In this document: positions 36,491-48,300 of the stretch, piece after piece | Layout: every line of letters starts with the position of its first letter | Position numbering within the stretch: position 1 is the first letter of the stretch | DNA from: Anaeramoeba flamelloides | Taxonomy: Eukaryota; Metamonada; Anaeramoebidae | Direction: 5' to 3' | Length of the DNA: 64,000 nucleotides | Assembly (NCBI GenBank): GCA_027625915.1 | Contig: JANTQA010000029.1 | Span: 5,208,001 to 5,272,000 of the forward strand | Notes under the pieces: generated by a model | Database searches by the model: none | The model's input: the letters and a program-made list of their open reading frames with translations, nothing else | What the model was told of the DNA's origin: nothing | Position numbers and translations under genes: made by a program

Positions 36491-39400
36491 TTAATTATTT
36501 TTTAACATCCAATCACCTTTCCATTTCTCCCAGAAGGAACCCAGATCTGAAACTTGATGGTCGGTATATTTCATAAACACATCACCCCAATAAGAAAAAT
36601 TGTTACCACAGTGTAAATAGTTACCCCAAAGCAAATTTCTAGAATTTCGAGAGTTAATATATTCATCATGGCCTTCGTTTGTACAGTAATTCAGCTCTTC
36701 AACTATTGCCGATGTTGTCCAGTTACAATTGATTTTTGCTTCTCGAAGATCGGTGATTGGATGGTCACCAAAATATACTATTTCTTCTCCATTTTCAATT
36801 CGGAAAAAATTCATTAATTCAGTAACATTGCCATTCTGATACACTCCTTTAAATTGCAGTTTCGTGCGTTTTTTCGTTTTGGCATCAATGAATGGATTGT
36901 TATTATCAGGATCAAAGAAAGTTGGTTTTTTGCTTGAATACAGAATAATATCAAAATAAGATTTCCATTCGTTTCTAAATAAATTATTTAAAAGAACAGT
37001 TCCATAATCAGGATTAGAATTCGTCAAAAGAAAAGTTTTTTTCCCCATTTTTTTTAATGTTTTCAAAATATTTAATGTGCTAAAGGAATTGTCGTTGACG
37101 TATTTGGGAATATTTCTTGGAAATCTTTCATAAAATTCTCCAAAATTATAATCTCGAAACAATTTATTTCCGCTTCCAAAAACTGTTTTGAAAATACTAT
37201 TTCCATCCCGCTTGGTGCCAAATTCACCACGATCATTCATTGCAGTTATTCTATTGAATAATATACCTTCTGCTAGGTCAAAATAAGTCGGTACAGACCA
37301 ATATCCACCCTTTCTTAAACCAGTGAATTTTGTCAATTTTCGATCTTCTCCATATATTTCTTTGATTGTCTTTTTATCAAGAATTTTATCACCATGAACA
37401 GCACGCTATTTGAAAGTAAAAGTGATTTAAAAATTCAATTTTTTTTTTTTTATTATTTTTTTTTTAGATCCCTTTGAGAAGTTTTGAAAGGAAAATACTT
37501 TTCTTTGGTATAATTCATTTTCAAGGAAACTCTTTTCTATACATAATGGAATAATTTAATTGAAGAAATAGAACTAATTATATGAATTTTATCCAATTTT
37601 TTTTCTCAAAATACGATTTAAATTTGTTGAACAGAATTTTCTTTTTCATTTTTAGCCAAATTTTTTTCTTTATACTTTTGTTTTTTTTTTTTCAATTTTT
37701 TTTTTTATTTTATTTTTCTTGTTTCTTTTTTTTTTTTTTAGAAGAATTATAAAAAGTCAATTGGAAAAAAACATCTTTTTATAGCCAAACAAATGTTAGA
37801 AATATTGGGTTCATGTACTACGTTTTAAAATTAATACATTTACTATTCAAAAATACCAATATTAAGGGAATAATAACCAAAAAAAAAAAAAAAAAAAAAA
37901 AAACCATTCAAATAAATTTAATAGCCAATTCCAAAAAAAAACATCACCACATCATTAAATTGACAAATGAAGTTAATAAACTGATTACTCCAAAACCTCA
38001 CTTATTTTAAATGATATTTTCCGAAATGAATTATTTTTTTTAAAAAAATGATCAGTTTTTCTCATTTTGGAAAAGTTCAAAATTCAACATATTTTCCCAT
38101 TATTTCAAAAAAAAAATATTTTCTTCTATTAAGAAAGAAATCTTATTATTTGTGAAGGGGGTATACAAAAATACACTTTAAAAATTAAACTACTAATTTT
38201 TGAAATAACTTTATAAAAAAGACTTGTTTTCAAAAAAATTATTATGATTATTTCGAAATTGAAAAAAATCTTGTTTCTTTTTTTTTTATTGTAATTTATG
38301 TGACGAGTTTTTAATTCCTCTTATTTGCCGTTAGGTTTTTTTTTAATTTAAGAAATAAACTGAAAAATTTTGTTAAATTTTTGTTTTATTTCTGAAATTA
38401 AAAAAAACTGCCGTTATCTTTTCCAGAATTCAAAAGAATTGAGTAAAATCTGAGATTTTACTCTATTTTTTTTTTAAATCCTGGAAAAGCTAGGCACTTG
38501 ACTGCACTTTTCATTTGGGTTTTTTTAAATTTTATTTTGTTTCGAAAACCAATAGATTTTCGTAACAAAAACAATTAGTAAAAAAAAAATAGCTGATATA
38601 TTTTCTTGAATTTTTTTTTTATTTCGAAAATCAATAGACTTTCAGAATAAAACAAGAGATAATAATAAGAAGAATAAGAATAAGAATGCACGGTATTCCA
38701 GTCTTAACATAATAAGATAAAATCAAATATTTTACTCAATTCATTTGAAATCCTCAAGAAAAGTGCCATTAGGTTTTTTTTAATTAAACTAGATTCCAAA
38801 AATTTGGACACAGTTTAAACAGTTGAAAAGAACATCATTACTGCACTTTAAATTCAAATTGGAAAGAATTTTGATTTTACAAACAATTTCATTTTTTGTC
38901 TTTTTTGTTTTGTTTTCATTTCCTTTTTTGCAGTTACGTAATCTGTTTGGTTAGATCTCGAATTTTTTTTTCAATGGTTGATAGAAGGTTAGTGTTGAGT
39001 TTGTTAAATTGGAAAATCACATACAATTGGTAGATGGTATCTTAACATTTGATGGATCAACAATAGTTGTTAAAATTTCAACAAATTTACCAATACATTT
39101 TTTGTTCCGCTCGTTTCATTATTTTGGACACACCTGTTTTTATTTTTGAGTTTTATATTTTTTTTCTTTTATTTGGGTTAAAATGATTACTTATAAAAAC
39201 ATTAATACTGGGTAACTTAAATGTTGTTTTATATTAGGTTTGGAAAAATACAATAAATAGGGTTTTATTTTGCCTATTTTTGATTTTGGGTGTGTCCAAA
39301 TTTTTGGAACGGGGTTTAGAAATTAAAAGTAAATTTATTAAATTTTCTATTTATTTCTCATATTAAAAAAAAAAAAATGCATTAGCTTTTCCAGGATTTA

Positions 39401-41638
39401 AAAGAATTAGATAAAAAATATTAATTTTATTCAATACCTTTGAATTCTAGAAAATCGCTGTTAGGTTTTCTTGGGTTTTCTGTTTATTTCGAAAATTAAT
39501 AGATTTCCGAAACAAAAACAAGAGATAATAATAATAATAAGAATAATAATAATACATGGTATTCCGTGTCTTAACATAATATGATAAAATCAAATATTTT
39601 ACTCAACCCATTTGAATTCTCGAAAACTAAGTCAATTTACTGCACTTGGTGACACGACCCCACCAAAAATAAACCAAGTCTTCAATGAAATCAACATTTA
39701 AGCTTTCAATGCATAAATCACAAGTTTTATTTTTATTTTTGCTTGTTACATAAGAGTATCTACTTAAACAATAAGTAAAATTTCGAAATTTTAGTATTAT
39801 TTTGAAACTTTCCTGTAGAAATATTTACGACTTTGGAATTACAATTTTGTTGTTTTATAATTGTTTAGATGTTGTTGAACTTTCCAACTACTTGAATTTT
39901 CCAATTTGGTTAATCGAAAAACTTTTAATCCTAAATCGAATAATTTTAGTTACTCAATATACCAATTAATATTTTCATTTTCAGGTATTCGAAAATTTAG
40001 TATCGTTTTTAATTTTTATAAATTTATGAAATCTAATTTTTAGATCAATATTTAAATTTTCTTCTGAATATTTTTATTCTAGCCAGATCAGTTTTTGCTT
40101 CAATTTGATAAATGAACCGTGAACAATTAATATTAATTTGGAAAAAAAAATGTGACTGGCTTATTGATAAATCTATCAGTTCTTTCAAAATCACTTTCTT
40201 TCAAATCAAATATTTCTAAACCATAATAAAGTTGACTTAAAATGAGAGCTTTGAAAGAGTTATTTTGACTCTATTCTTAAGTTTATTTTGTTGAAACAAT
40301 CGATTAAGTGTTTCCAATGACTTTTTTACTTTTTTGATACAGTCAGTTTCACTTTTAAGGCACAAACTTTTTACGAAATTTAAGGCACAAAAAAATCTCA
40401 AATTAAGCCACAAAATTTTGAAATTTTATATTTTTACAAATTATTTTTACTTGAATTTGAATTTTGTGCCTTAATTTGGAATTTTTTTTGTGCCTTAAAT
40501 TTCGTTGAAAGTTTGTGCCTTAAAAGTGAAACTGACTGTATTAAATTCAAGATGTGTGTTTTTTTTCTAACCAAATTTCAAGATCAATATATCTTTTTAA
40601 TTCTTTTTTAATTTAGTTTTTGTATTATGTGGTTTTGTCCCCATTCTTTTTATTATTTCAAAAAATCCTTTCTAAATACTTTTTTTAAAGAGACTAAATT
40701 CCTTTTGTAATGAGAATAAGATCATTTGAATACATTTGAACATGAATAGCTAAAATTTGTAATTTTTCGAGTAGAAAATGAGATATAATGCGAAAGTAAT
40801 GGGTGATAAGGTATCTCCTTGGTAAACCCCTATTCCTTCTTTTTTATAATACTTTAAGAACCAAATTAAGATTGTTTCAATTTTTTAATAGATTGATATA
40901 TTTATGAGTATGCCAAATTAGTAGCAAAACAAAACCAATTTTGAAAAAAAAAACTCCAAAAATAGAGATACTGTGTTTAAAATTGTTTTCTTTAAAGGTC
41001 TCTTCCAAAAGTATTTGACTTAATCATGTGAAATAGTCCAATTTTGGTTGTTAGTCATTTTCAAGAAACTTTGGAAAACCTTGTTTTTTGAATTGCTTTT
41101 TTGAACAAAGAAATTGTTTTCCTTTTACAAGATTACAGAACCTGGATCTGAAATTTGTCAAAAGAATGAATTAAGGATTCTGTTCTAATATATCGGTTAC
41201 ATTCAATTTAGTTTTTCAACCTCAATTAATTTCTACTCTAAAGGAGGGAAAAACAGCTTTGCTTGGATTTCCAGAAAAGGAGATGAAAAGGAATAAAACA
41301 ACGAAAAAAAAAATATTTGGATCAATTTAAAGCAAATTGTAAATTGATAAAAAACTTACAGTAACACGCTTTTGCTGATCGATTTTGACCAAATTTCCAT
41401 TTTTGATATCTAGTATACATCCCTTCACACAACATTCTGGAACAAAGGGTTGTTGTAATATTTGTTTTGGGTAAATTTTTTCTTTCACCATCAGTTTTTT
41501 TAAGCAATCAAAAATCATTACTGATAAATTGTAATGCTTATATTTAACAATCGTATGATCCATATCAAACCCAACATATTTAGAACGTCTTAGCTTTTCA
41601 TAAAAGGCTTTTTTTGATGTGGGAAAGACTTGCATCAA
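36491..41638 (-). CDS. NT5DC1: NT5DC1-like HAD 5'-nucleotidase domain protein (large internal intron)
   Basis: Exon 1 is 41638..41360 (93 codons) and ends exactly at GTAAGT. Exon 2 is 37405..36491 (304 codons plus stop) after the acceptor TTTCAAATAG. The join reads KRVT|RAVHGDKIL, matching the RASHG region of the family, and gives 397 aa. HAD motifs: I, YVGFDMDHTIV (nucleophile D25, acid D27); II, FLLTNSNPDY; III Lys in YSSKKPTFF; IV, YFGDHPITD. Family hallmarks CCVKGCILDIKNGNLVKI, YFDLAEGILFNRI and the late NWTTSAIVEEL are present. The family (cytosolic purine 5'-nucleotidase-like, Pfam 5_nucleotid) dephosphorylates nucleoside monophosphates in its characterised members, but NT5DC1 itself has no firm substrate. 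The Met at 41638 sits just before the first domain; the frame is open a little further upstream, so a missed 5' exon is possible. The 3,954-bp intron is full of mobile DNA. Confidence 0.88.
38325..39655. repeat. Hairpin-module element, copies B/C, in tandem and interrupted
   Basis: Two similar units, about 38325-38790 and 38760-39655. Each has a TTTTCCAGAATTCAAAAGAA-type palindrome, a TTTCGAAAAxCAATAGATTT block, an AATAAGAATAATAAT stretch and a GGTATTCC...CTTAACATAAT block. The right end GCACTTGGTGACACGAC (about 39638-39654) is the reverse complement of the left end of copy A, allowing for two changes, so the family has terminal inverted repeats. A TA-flanked element sits inside (38792-39316). 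Confidence 0.6.
38792..39316. mobile_element. 525-bp TA-flanked MITE-like element, copy 1
   Basis: Ends share TTCCAAAAATTTGGACACA in inverted orientation (38795-38813 and the complement at 39290s-39309), with TA on both sides (38790-38791 and 39317-39318). Removing it restores AATTAAAC-TA-GAAATTAAAAG, which matches the uninterrupted hairpin module at 42829 onward (AATTAGAGAAATAAAAAG), so the insertion point is supported independently. No transposase is encoded. A diverged inverted copy lies at 52984-53495. Confidence 0.75.
40060..41280 (-). mobile_element. LINE (non-LTR) reverse transcriptase relic
   Basis: On the minus strand several frames together give recognisable RT text in the right order: GIGVYQGDTLSPITFALYLI (palm, the usual GVxQGDxLSPxLFxLYL), then MYSNDLILI (the YADD active site, here degraded to YSND), YIDLEIWLEK, KKSLETLNRLFQQNKLKNRV, and FKALILSQLYYGLEIFDLKE followed by ERTDRFINK. 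The frame changes and several stops show it is long dead. The 199-bp element at 40340-40538 has inserted between the LNRLF region and the upstream part. The upstream boundary near 41280 is a guess. It lies antisense-free, in the same orientation as the host gene. Confidence 0.75.
40340..40538. mobile_element. 199-bp TA-flanked MITE with triple AAGGCACAAA motifs, copy 1
   Basis: Flanked by TA at 40338-40339 and 40539-40540. The left end is CAGTCAGTTTCACTTTTAAG and the right end is its complement (CTTAAAAGTGAAACTGACTG). Each arm carries three copies of a TTAAGGCACAAA-like motif (one copy in the left arm reads TTAAGCCACAAA). The arms are about 85 bp and the loop is tiny. A sister copy is at 44528-44724. 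The ends resemble Tc1/mariner-type MITEs. Confidence 0.85.
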
Positions 41639-42647
41639 AAATAAATTTGTGGGAGTTAATGAAAATCTAAAAAATGAGATTGGTTTAAGGAGGGACTACT
41701 CAATTTAACCAGTGTTCTACAATATAAATGCTAACGATTAATGTTAGTTAGGGTTTTTCAGATCTTTTATCCACAGATAATTAACTCCATTATTTTAAAA
41801 TAAAAATAATGTAAAGTGATCAAATTCAATCTTACTCAATTACTATAATCTGGGTTTCATTTAAAATAGATTTGCTTTTTTTTCTTTAATATTCGTATGG
41901 AACCTCCAATTCACTATTCGGTCGTATACCTAAGTTAAAATCAATTTTGAAAAGAGACCCTTGATGTTTTCAGTAAATTTTAAATTCGAAAAGTAATTTG
42001 TTCAAAATTTTTTTTAAATTTTATTAGTTGTTTTGAAATATATTGGTTATTTGAAAGTAACCTTTCTAAATCTAAAATTTATTTTATTTTTTGAGATAAA
42101 TTTTAGCAGTTTGATCCTTTATTTTTAGTATTTCTTATTTATAGAACTTAATGATTTTAAGACCATATTTTATAAGGGTTTATTGTTGGTTTCTTTTATT
42201 AATTGATGTATAGACCTTCTATAGCAAAAAAACACACTTTTTATTTTGAAACCTTGATTAAACTTTTATACAGGTATTATTTGCCAACATTCACAATACA
42301 ATTACTAAAAAAAATTTTTCAACAAAAAATTAAGCTTTTGCTAATTTTTTACTTTTTAATAACTTTGATTATACGAAAAACATTGCTTAATAAAAGATCT
42401 GGTATCTAAAATTATATTTGGAGACATCTACAATTAAAGTTTGAAAATCCAATTTTTTAGGTTCTATTAAGATTTTTTTGAAATTTAATAATTAAAAATT
42501 TGAATATTTTTATTTTCACAGGTAAGGGGTTAAAATAATATATTTTAAAAGAATTTGAAATAAAATAAATATCTTCCAAACCGATAATTAATTATTTTTA
42601 CTGTTAAAGGATTATTTATTGATACAAATTAAAAAAACGTTTTTTAG

Positions 42648-43185
42648 GATTTTTCCGTTAGGTTTTTTTAATTGTTGAAATAAACTAAAAATTTCTGGAA
42701 ATTTTTGGTTTATTTCAATAAGTAAATATCACCCACCGTTAGTCTTTACAGAATTTAAAAGAATAGAGAAAAATCAAGATTTTTCTCCATTCTTTTGTAT
42801 TCTGAAAAAGCGCGTTTAGCTTTTTTTTTAATTAGAGAAATAAAAAGAAAATTTTTGAAATTTTTAGTTTATTTCATAAATTAAAAAAAAGATAGGTACT
42901 ATGCGGTACATGTGGACACTTTCAGTTAGATTTTTTTTAAATTTTTGAAATAAATTGAAAATTGCAGAAATTTTTGATTTATTCCAAGACGTAAAAAAAC
43001 TGTCATTAGGTTTTCCAGAATCTATAGAATAGAGGAGAATCCAAGATTTTTCTCTATTCTTTTGGATTCTGGAAAATAGCAGTTAGCTTTTTTTTAATTT
43101 TTTAAAATAAAAAGAAAATTTTTGAAATTTTCAATTAATTTCTTATATTAAAAAAAAGATAGACACTTGGCGGTACTCTATGGAC
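42648..43185. repeat. Hairpin-module element, copy D (two tandem units)
   Basis: Units of about 42652-42920 and 42921-43185. Each carries a TGTTGAAATAAACTAAAAAT / GGTTTATTTCAA-type palindrome, a CAGAATTTAAAAGAATAGAG / TTCTCCATTCTTTTGTATTCTG palindrome, and a further AAATAAAAAGAAAATTT / TTTATTT palindrome. Each ends with GATAG(A/G)...GCGGTAC and (T)GGACAC. The terminal text is related, inverted, to the start of copy A (GTGTC...AAGTGCCGTCAAGTGTCTA). Confidence 0.6.
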
Positions 43186-44527
43186 ACAGCAATAATTGTT
43201 ATAAAGAATTTTTTTCCTCGATTTCAGTTTTATTAGATAAGTACAACATTTTCAAAACTAGTAGTTATTATCTCTCAAAGTAAATATCTCCCTCAAAGTT
43301 GATTTTTACTAAAATTCATCCTTCCCTTTATTGGGAATTGTTTACCAAAAGAAATACCCTTATTTATTGACTAGATACTTTTTACAAAAGGTAGTTATAC
43401 TGAAAAAAATAAATGCAATAGTATCATGAATTTGAAGTTCTGTAATTTTCATATTATTGTGAATATATTTTATTATTCAAGATATAGGGTAAAAGTTAGT
43501 AGTAGTTTAGTCTAACTTTTTTTTTCAATTTTATTTTTTCAATTTTGTGTTGTATGGTTCTGTTTTTTCAAGATTTTATATTTTATACTATACCTCAAAA
43601 ACCACATTTATCAGTCTCTTAAAAATACAGTTACCAAGATAGCCATCCAATTAGCTTTTCATTTCATAAAGTTATTAATATTTGAATCTTAATTCCTCTC
43701 TGAAATTCAATAATTTTATATTGAATCAAAATTACTCTTAATTAGAAAGGTTTATTCGTTTTTATGTAGATAATAACCATAAATAAAGACAAACTTTTTG
43801 AGAAAAAAATATTTTTTGCCCAATAATAATATTCTTTTAATTTACAAATAAAAGATCTGTAAAATTTTAACTAACGTCAATAATATTGGATTTTTGATTG
43901 TATATTTTGAATTAGTTTGGAACCCCACCCCAAAGTGAATTATTTAAATATAGTAAAAATACCAAGAATTTCTTAGAGTAATTGGTTGTTTTGATTTCAA
44001 TAAAGTAGCTAACTTTACAAAAGGAATTTTCAGATTCTATATTCTCTGATATAAAATTATATAAATTAAAAATTGTAATAATTATTATTTATTACAATGA
44101 AAAAACTTTCAAGTAAATTCTAGGGTAATAGACATTATACATAATTCGACAGGATATTTACTAATAAACAAACAATTCTTCAAGAAAAACATTTTTTTTT
44201 TTTATTTTTTTTTTTTGTTGATTAAAAAGTTATTCAATAAAATACCCTCCTATACCCCTGGAATCAAAAAAATTATTTTTAATAAAAACCCAACTACAAA
44301 AAGAAACCAAAATAAAATCAACAACGAAATTCAAAGATTATTAAATTTGTTTTAATTCTGTTAGCTGATCGATTGTTCCTTAACATTAATAATAGCAATA
44401 CTTCATATATTTTCTAGCTTCTCAATCTCTCATTGTTGTTGATGACACCAATAATGGTAATTTTGATACTTTTAACCAACACCCCATTCATTCTTTTGGG
44501 GTTTTATTTGGTTTAAACATTTACTTA

Positions 44528-44724
44528 CAGTCAGTTCCACTTTTAAGGCACAAACTTTCAACGAAATTTAAGGCACAAAAAAAATCTCAAATTAAGGCAC
44601 AAAATTCAGATTCTCGTAAAAATAAATTGTAAAAATTAAAATTCCAAATTTTGTGCCTTAATTTGAGATTTTTTTGTTCCTTAAATTTCGTAAAAAGTTT
44701 GTGCCTTAAAAGTGGAACTGACTA
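44528..44724. mobile_element. 197-bp TA-flanked MITE, copy 2 of the AAGGCACAAA family
   Basis: TA at 44526-44527 and 44725-44726. The left end is CAGTCAGTTCCACTTTTAAG; the right end is its complement with one change in the last base. Three TTAAGGCACAAA-type motifs are in each arm, as in copy 1. The arms are well matched, so it is fairly young. Confidence 0.85.
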
Positions 44725-45354
44725 TATCTCTATTCAAACTTTAAGGAGGTGATTCAATTTTTAATCATTTTCTGTCATTTTATTTCTAATTAATGAAAAT
44801 TTTATCTCATTTTCATTTGATCGAGTTTAAAATTTATTTTTAATTTTTCTGATAAAAAAATCGAGAATAATAACAACCAATAAAAAGAATCAAGATTTCC
44901 AGAATTTCAAACTATATGTATATAAAAAAAAAACATTTAAAACAATAAGAATCTTCACAAAGTAATAATACTTTTTCTTCAAATTACACCTAATTCTGTA
45001 AGCATAGGAATAAAAGTTTTGAAAAAAAAAACGATTGTTAGTTTATTTGTGTATAAATGTCTTTTATTGAAAACCAAAGTATTCTAAAATCGTTCTATTC
45101 AAAAGAAAAAGTTTTTTTCTAATTTTAATTTGAAGTAACAAAAAAAAAAAAAAAAACAAATTGGATCAACAATCCCAAAAATAATAATACTAATAATTTT
45201 TTTTGTTATTATTTCAAACATTAGATTTCTTTCAAAATTCTTGTAAAAAAAAAAATATGAATTATTCCAATGAATTCAAGAAGAACAAAAATAAAAACAA
45301 ACACTAAACGCAAAATTACTTGTGGATACTTTGTAACCACTCAGGATACAACAG

Positions 45355-48300
45355 TTAATTATATTCTGAGATTAAATCGAGAAGATAATTTTGTATTTCT
45401 GACAATGCATTACCCTTCAATGTATCTTTGCATTTAAAATTGCTGAAAATTTTCAAAAACTGGCTATTCTGGATTACTGACACAATAATTTCCTGTTGAA
45501 TTCCGCGCACAATTTTACCTTCCTGGTATAGATGTAGTTGTTTGACTTCTTCTTTAATTGAGGGGTCGTATAAAGAATCTATAAAAATGCGGAACATTAT
45601 TTCAAATTTTAATTCATTGGATATGATTTTATTTGTGTCAACATTATGCAAAATCTTCAACAAATATCCTGGCTCTGTTTTTTCAGGTGACGGCTCACTC
45701 TTTGCTTGGATTGGCGTATCTTTAACCATCTCTGCGAATTGAAAGGCATCTTTTAATATACGCTGAATATCAGAGAAAAGTGGCCTCCAATTGAGAGCCT
45801 CCTTTGCGAAAGACCAATCGGCATCTAAAGAATCAGGGTCGCCAGGACGCCGCGCGGAAAATTCGGGTTCTTTCTTGATCCCTGTAACCTTCTGTGCCGA
45901 ACGGAAGACTTGTAAATTTGACATTGCGCTTTCTGCGCCCAAGTTTGCAATGAGATTGTCTTCCCGAACATAGGATCTAGCCAATGCACGTATAATTCCA
46001 TTCGCCAAGTCCTGTATATGAATAAATGAGCGTACATTTGTTCCGTCGGGTGTATTATAATCATTACCAAAAATGGAGAACTTGCGAACTGTCTGCCCGT
46101 CTTCTTCGGTCCGGCCCATTATATTTTCCAAAAGTATTGGGATCAGATGACTTTCGCGTCCGATGTGCTTTTCTCCATGTATTCTATCTAGCCATTTAAA
46201 CGCGCCAGCAACATTAAAAAATCGTAAGGCAACAAATTTTACCCCTTGGTTGTTTTTTTTCGAATAAGCGGACATAACCTTTTCCATTAATAGCTTTGTT
46301 TCCCCATAAGGGTTCTGTGGGTTTTCGTTATTGGTTTCTCTTTTTTTACCACGCTCATTGCCATAAACACCTGCGCTTGATGCGAAGACTGTATGCAGTG
46401 CTGTAGGCGGAGCATTATCGTACAGATTTAGAGCATTAACTATGACATTATTATAAAAGAACTTTGCTGGTTCTATCATTGAATTGCCAGCCTCAATATC
46501 TGCTGCCAAGTTAACAATGGAATCAATCGAAAACTCATTAAATATTCTTTCTAAAAGTGACTGATCTTCAACATCGCCTTCAATTATTGTCACGCCATCC
46601 AGCTGAGAAATTTCTTCCATCTCTCTAATTGCTCGATCAAGAATAATTACCTTGGATCCGTGATGTAAAAGATCTCGAATGACCGCTGTCGCTATATATC
46701 CAGAGCCACCTGTTATTAGCACGGTTTTATCTTTGTGAATGTTTGGTTCTACTCCCGGAGCGACGGCATTGCCCGGTAAGGGATATGCTTTCAAAATTGG
46801 ATCTGTTTCATCAATTTTTTGAATTTCCCCCGCTTTCGTTATCCTCAATGCAGCGCAATTATATAATTCCTCTTCACTTAGGCCCCGTATTGAGGTTTCC
46901 TCGTCATTTAATACTTTTAATGTAATTAATTCTTTCTTAAATTGGGAATCGGGCAGCATCAATAAGCGGGTATCTTCGAGATCGAGCACCGTATAATGGC
47001 TTAAATAAATGCCCGTAGAGCGAGACAATTTCTTTTTGAATTCATATGATAAGGCGAAAGGCGCGATTGGCCGAAGAACACTCTCGCTGCCTTGTTTCTC
47101 TTGAATGAAGATTCCATTTTGAAAATCAAAGGCATATTTCCCCTCTTCCCAATCGGTGATATCAATAGTCATCTGCTCGTGTTTGATCAAATGATATCCC
47201 CTCATGAAAACATTTTGGGGAATCCGTCTGTTGGGATCAAATATTTCATCCAAGGTTAATGGCACTTGCTCCCACCCCTTATTGTTAACAGTTAAACCGT
47301 TTTTGATCTGTAACTCTTGGCCCTCCGACAAACGAATTACTAAGGCTCCCTTAATATCGCCAAGCCCGCTTAAATCGACCTTTGAGGGATCAGGCGCATC
47401 AACGTAAATCACTGAATTTTCGTCAATTTGGCCACCCATTCCTTTAAACATGTAAATTACCTGTGTTGGCGTCCCAACATTATTAATTACAATCTTGGAA
47501 CCATACTGATAGGGAATTCCTTGTATTTGCTTTCTTTTGATAATTTTTGATCGTCCATTATTTAAAAGATCTTTTTCCCCATTTTTTAATTTAATTCTTT
47601 CCCATCCTTTAATACGAGTTACAGTCATGCTTTCTTCTTCTTCTTCTTCTTCTGGGTTTCCCACTTCTTCCAAGTTTTCTGAGTCTGCTGAACCCTCCAA
47701 GTCTTGTATTTTTTTTTCTTTTAAAAGAACAACTTTTTCTTTAACGCCATTTGGCTTTTCAATTGTTAGAATCTCATAATCACCCTCAAAGGCATATCTA
47801 ATTTGGCCCCTCACATTGATATCCACGCCTGCTTCTTTTACAAGCCTTCTGTTGAATTGGTAAAAATGGCCTTCTGCTACGGGCATTGAATCACTAGAGA
47901 TCCCATCTGCAACCTTGCATAGAGAACCTTCGAGATCATTTTTCACTGGCGAAAAGATATCGCGCTTATCGAACACTGCAACAAAAACCTTTTTGGGATC
48001 CATGACTTTTAAGAAGTCTTGGAACATCTGCTCGCGCCGAACTGGCTTTTTAAATCCGCCCCTGTGCTTATTGCTAGGGTCTTTATATTTGGGCCCCACA
48101 AATCTGCCAAAGTTGCCCTTATGTTGCCTTAACTTTTCGTCGTATGCCGAAAGGTTAAAAACGCGAATATTTAGATGGCCACGAAATAATGAAATGGCCC
48201 CCGTTGGATCCGATGGATCTGCGGGTTCTTTATTATACCCCGAGTTTCTCAGCAGAGAATCCAACTGCGCGCCATATTCCACGTTGCCAACCCAATCCCG

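Larger units (their letters stand above)
37406..41359 (-). other. 3.95-kb mobile-element-filled intron of the NT5DC1-like gene
   Basis: Bounded by GTAAGT (at 41359 descending) and AAATAG (at 37406). It contains homopolymers near 37680-37740, a diverged dispersed repeat (38030-38280), a tandem-hairpin element (38325-39655) interrupted by a 525-bp TA-flanked element (38792-39316), and a LINE reverse-transcriptase relic (40060-41280) interrupted by a 199-bp TA-flanked element (40340-40538). Nothing in it looks like a functional host gene. Confidence 0.75.
41639..45354. other. Spacer upstream of NT5DC1 with hairpin and MITE elements
   Basis: Between the 5' end of the NT5DC1-like gene and the 3' end of the fusion gene (both minus strand). 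It holds hairpin-module copy D (42648-43185) and MITE copy 2 (44528-44724), listed separately. The rest is A/T spacer with poly-T/A runs (44190-44217, 45135-45156). No gene was recognised; the NT5DC1 promoter should lie just above 41638. Confidence 0.5.

Noticed and set aside
42648-43185. Regularly spaced palindromes as a CRISPR array
   Set aside because: The repeats are long, imperfect and differ in kind, the genome is eukaryotic, and no spacer regularity or cas gene exists.
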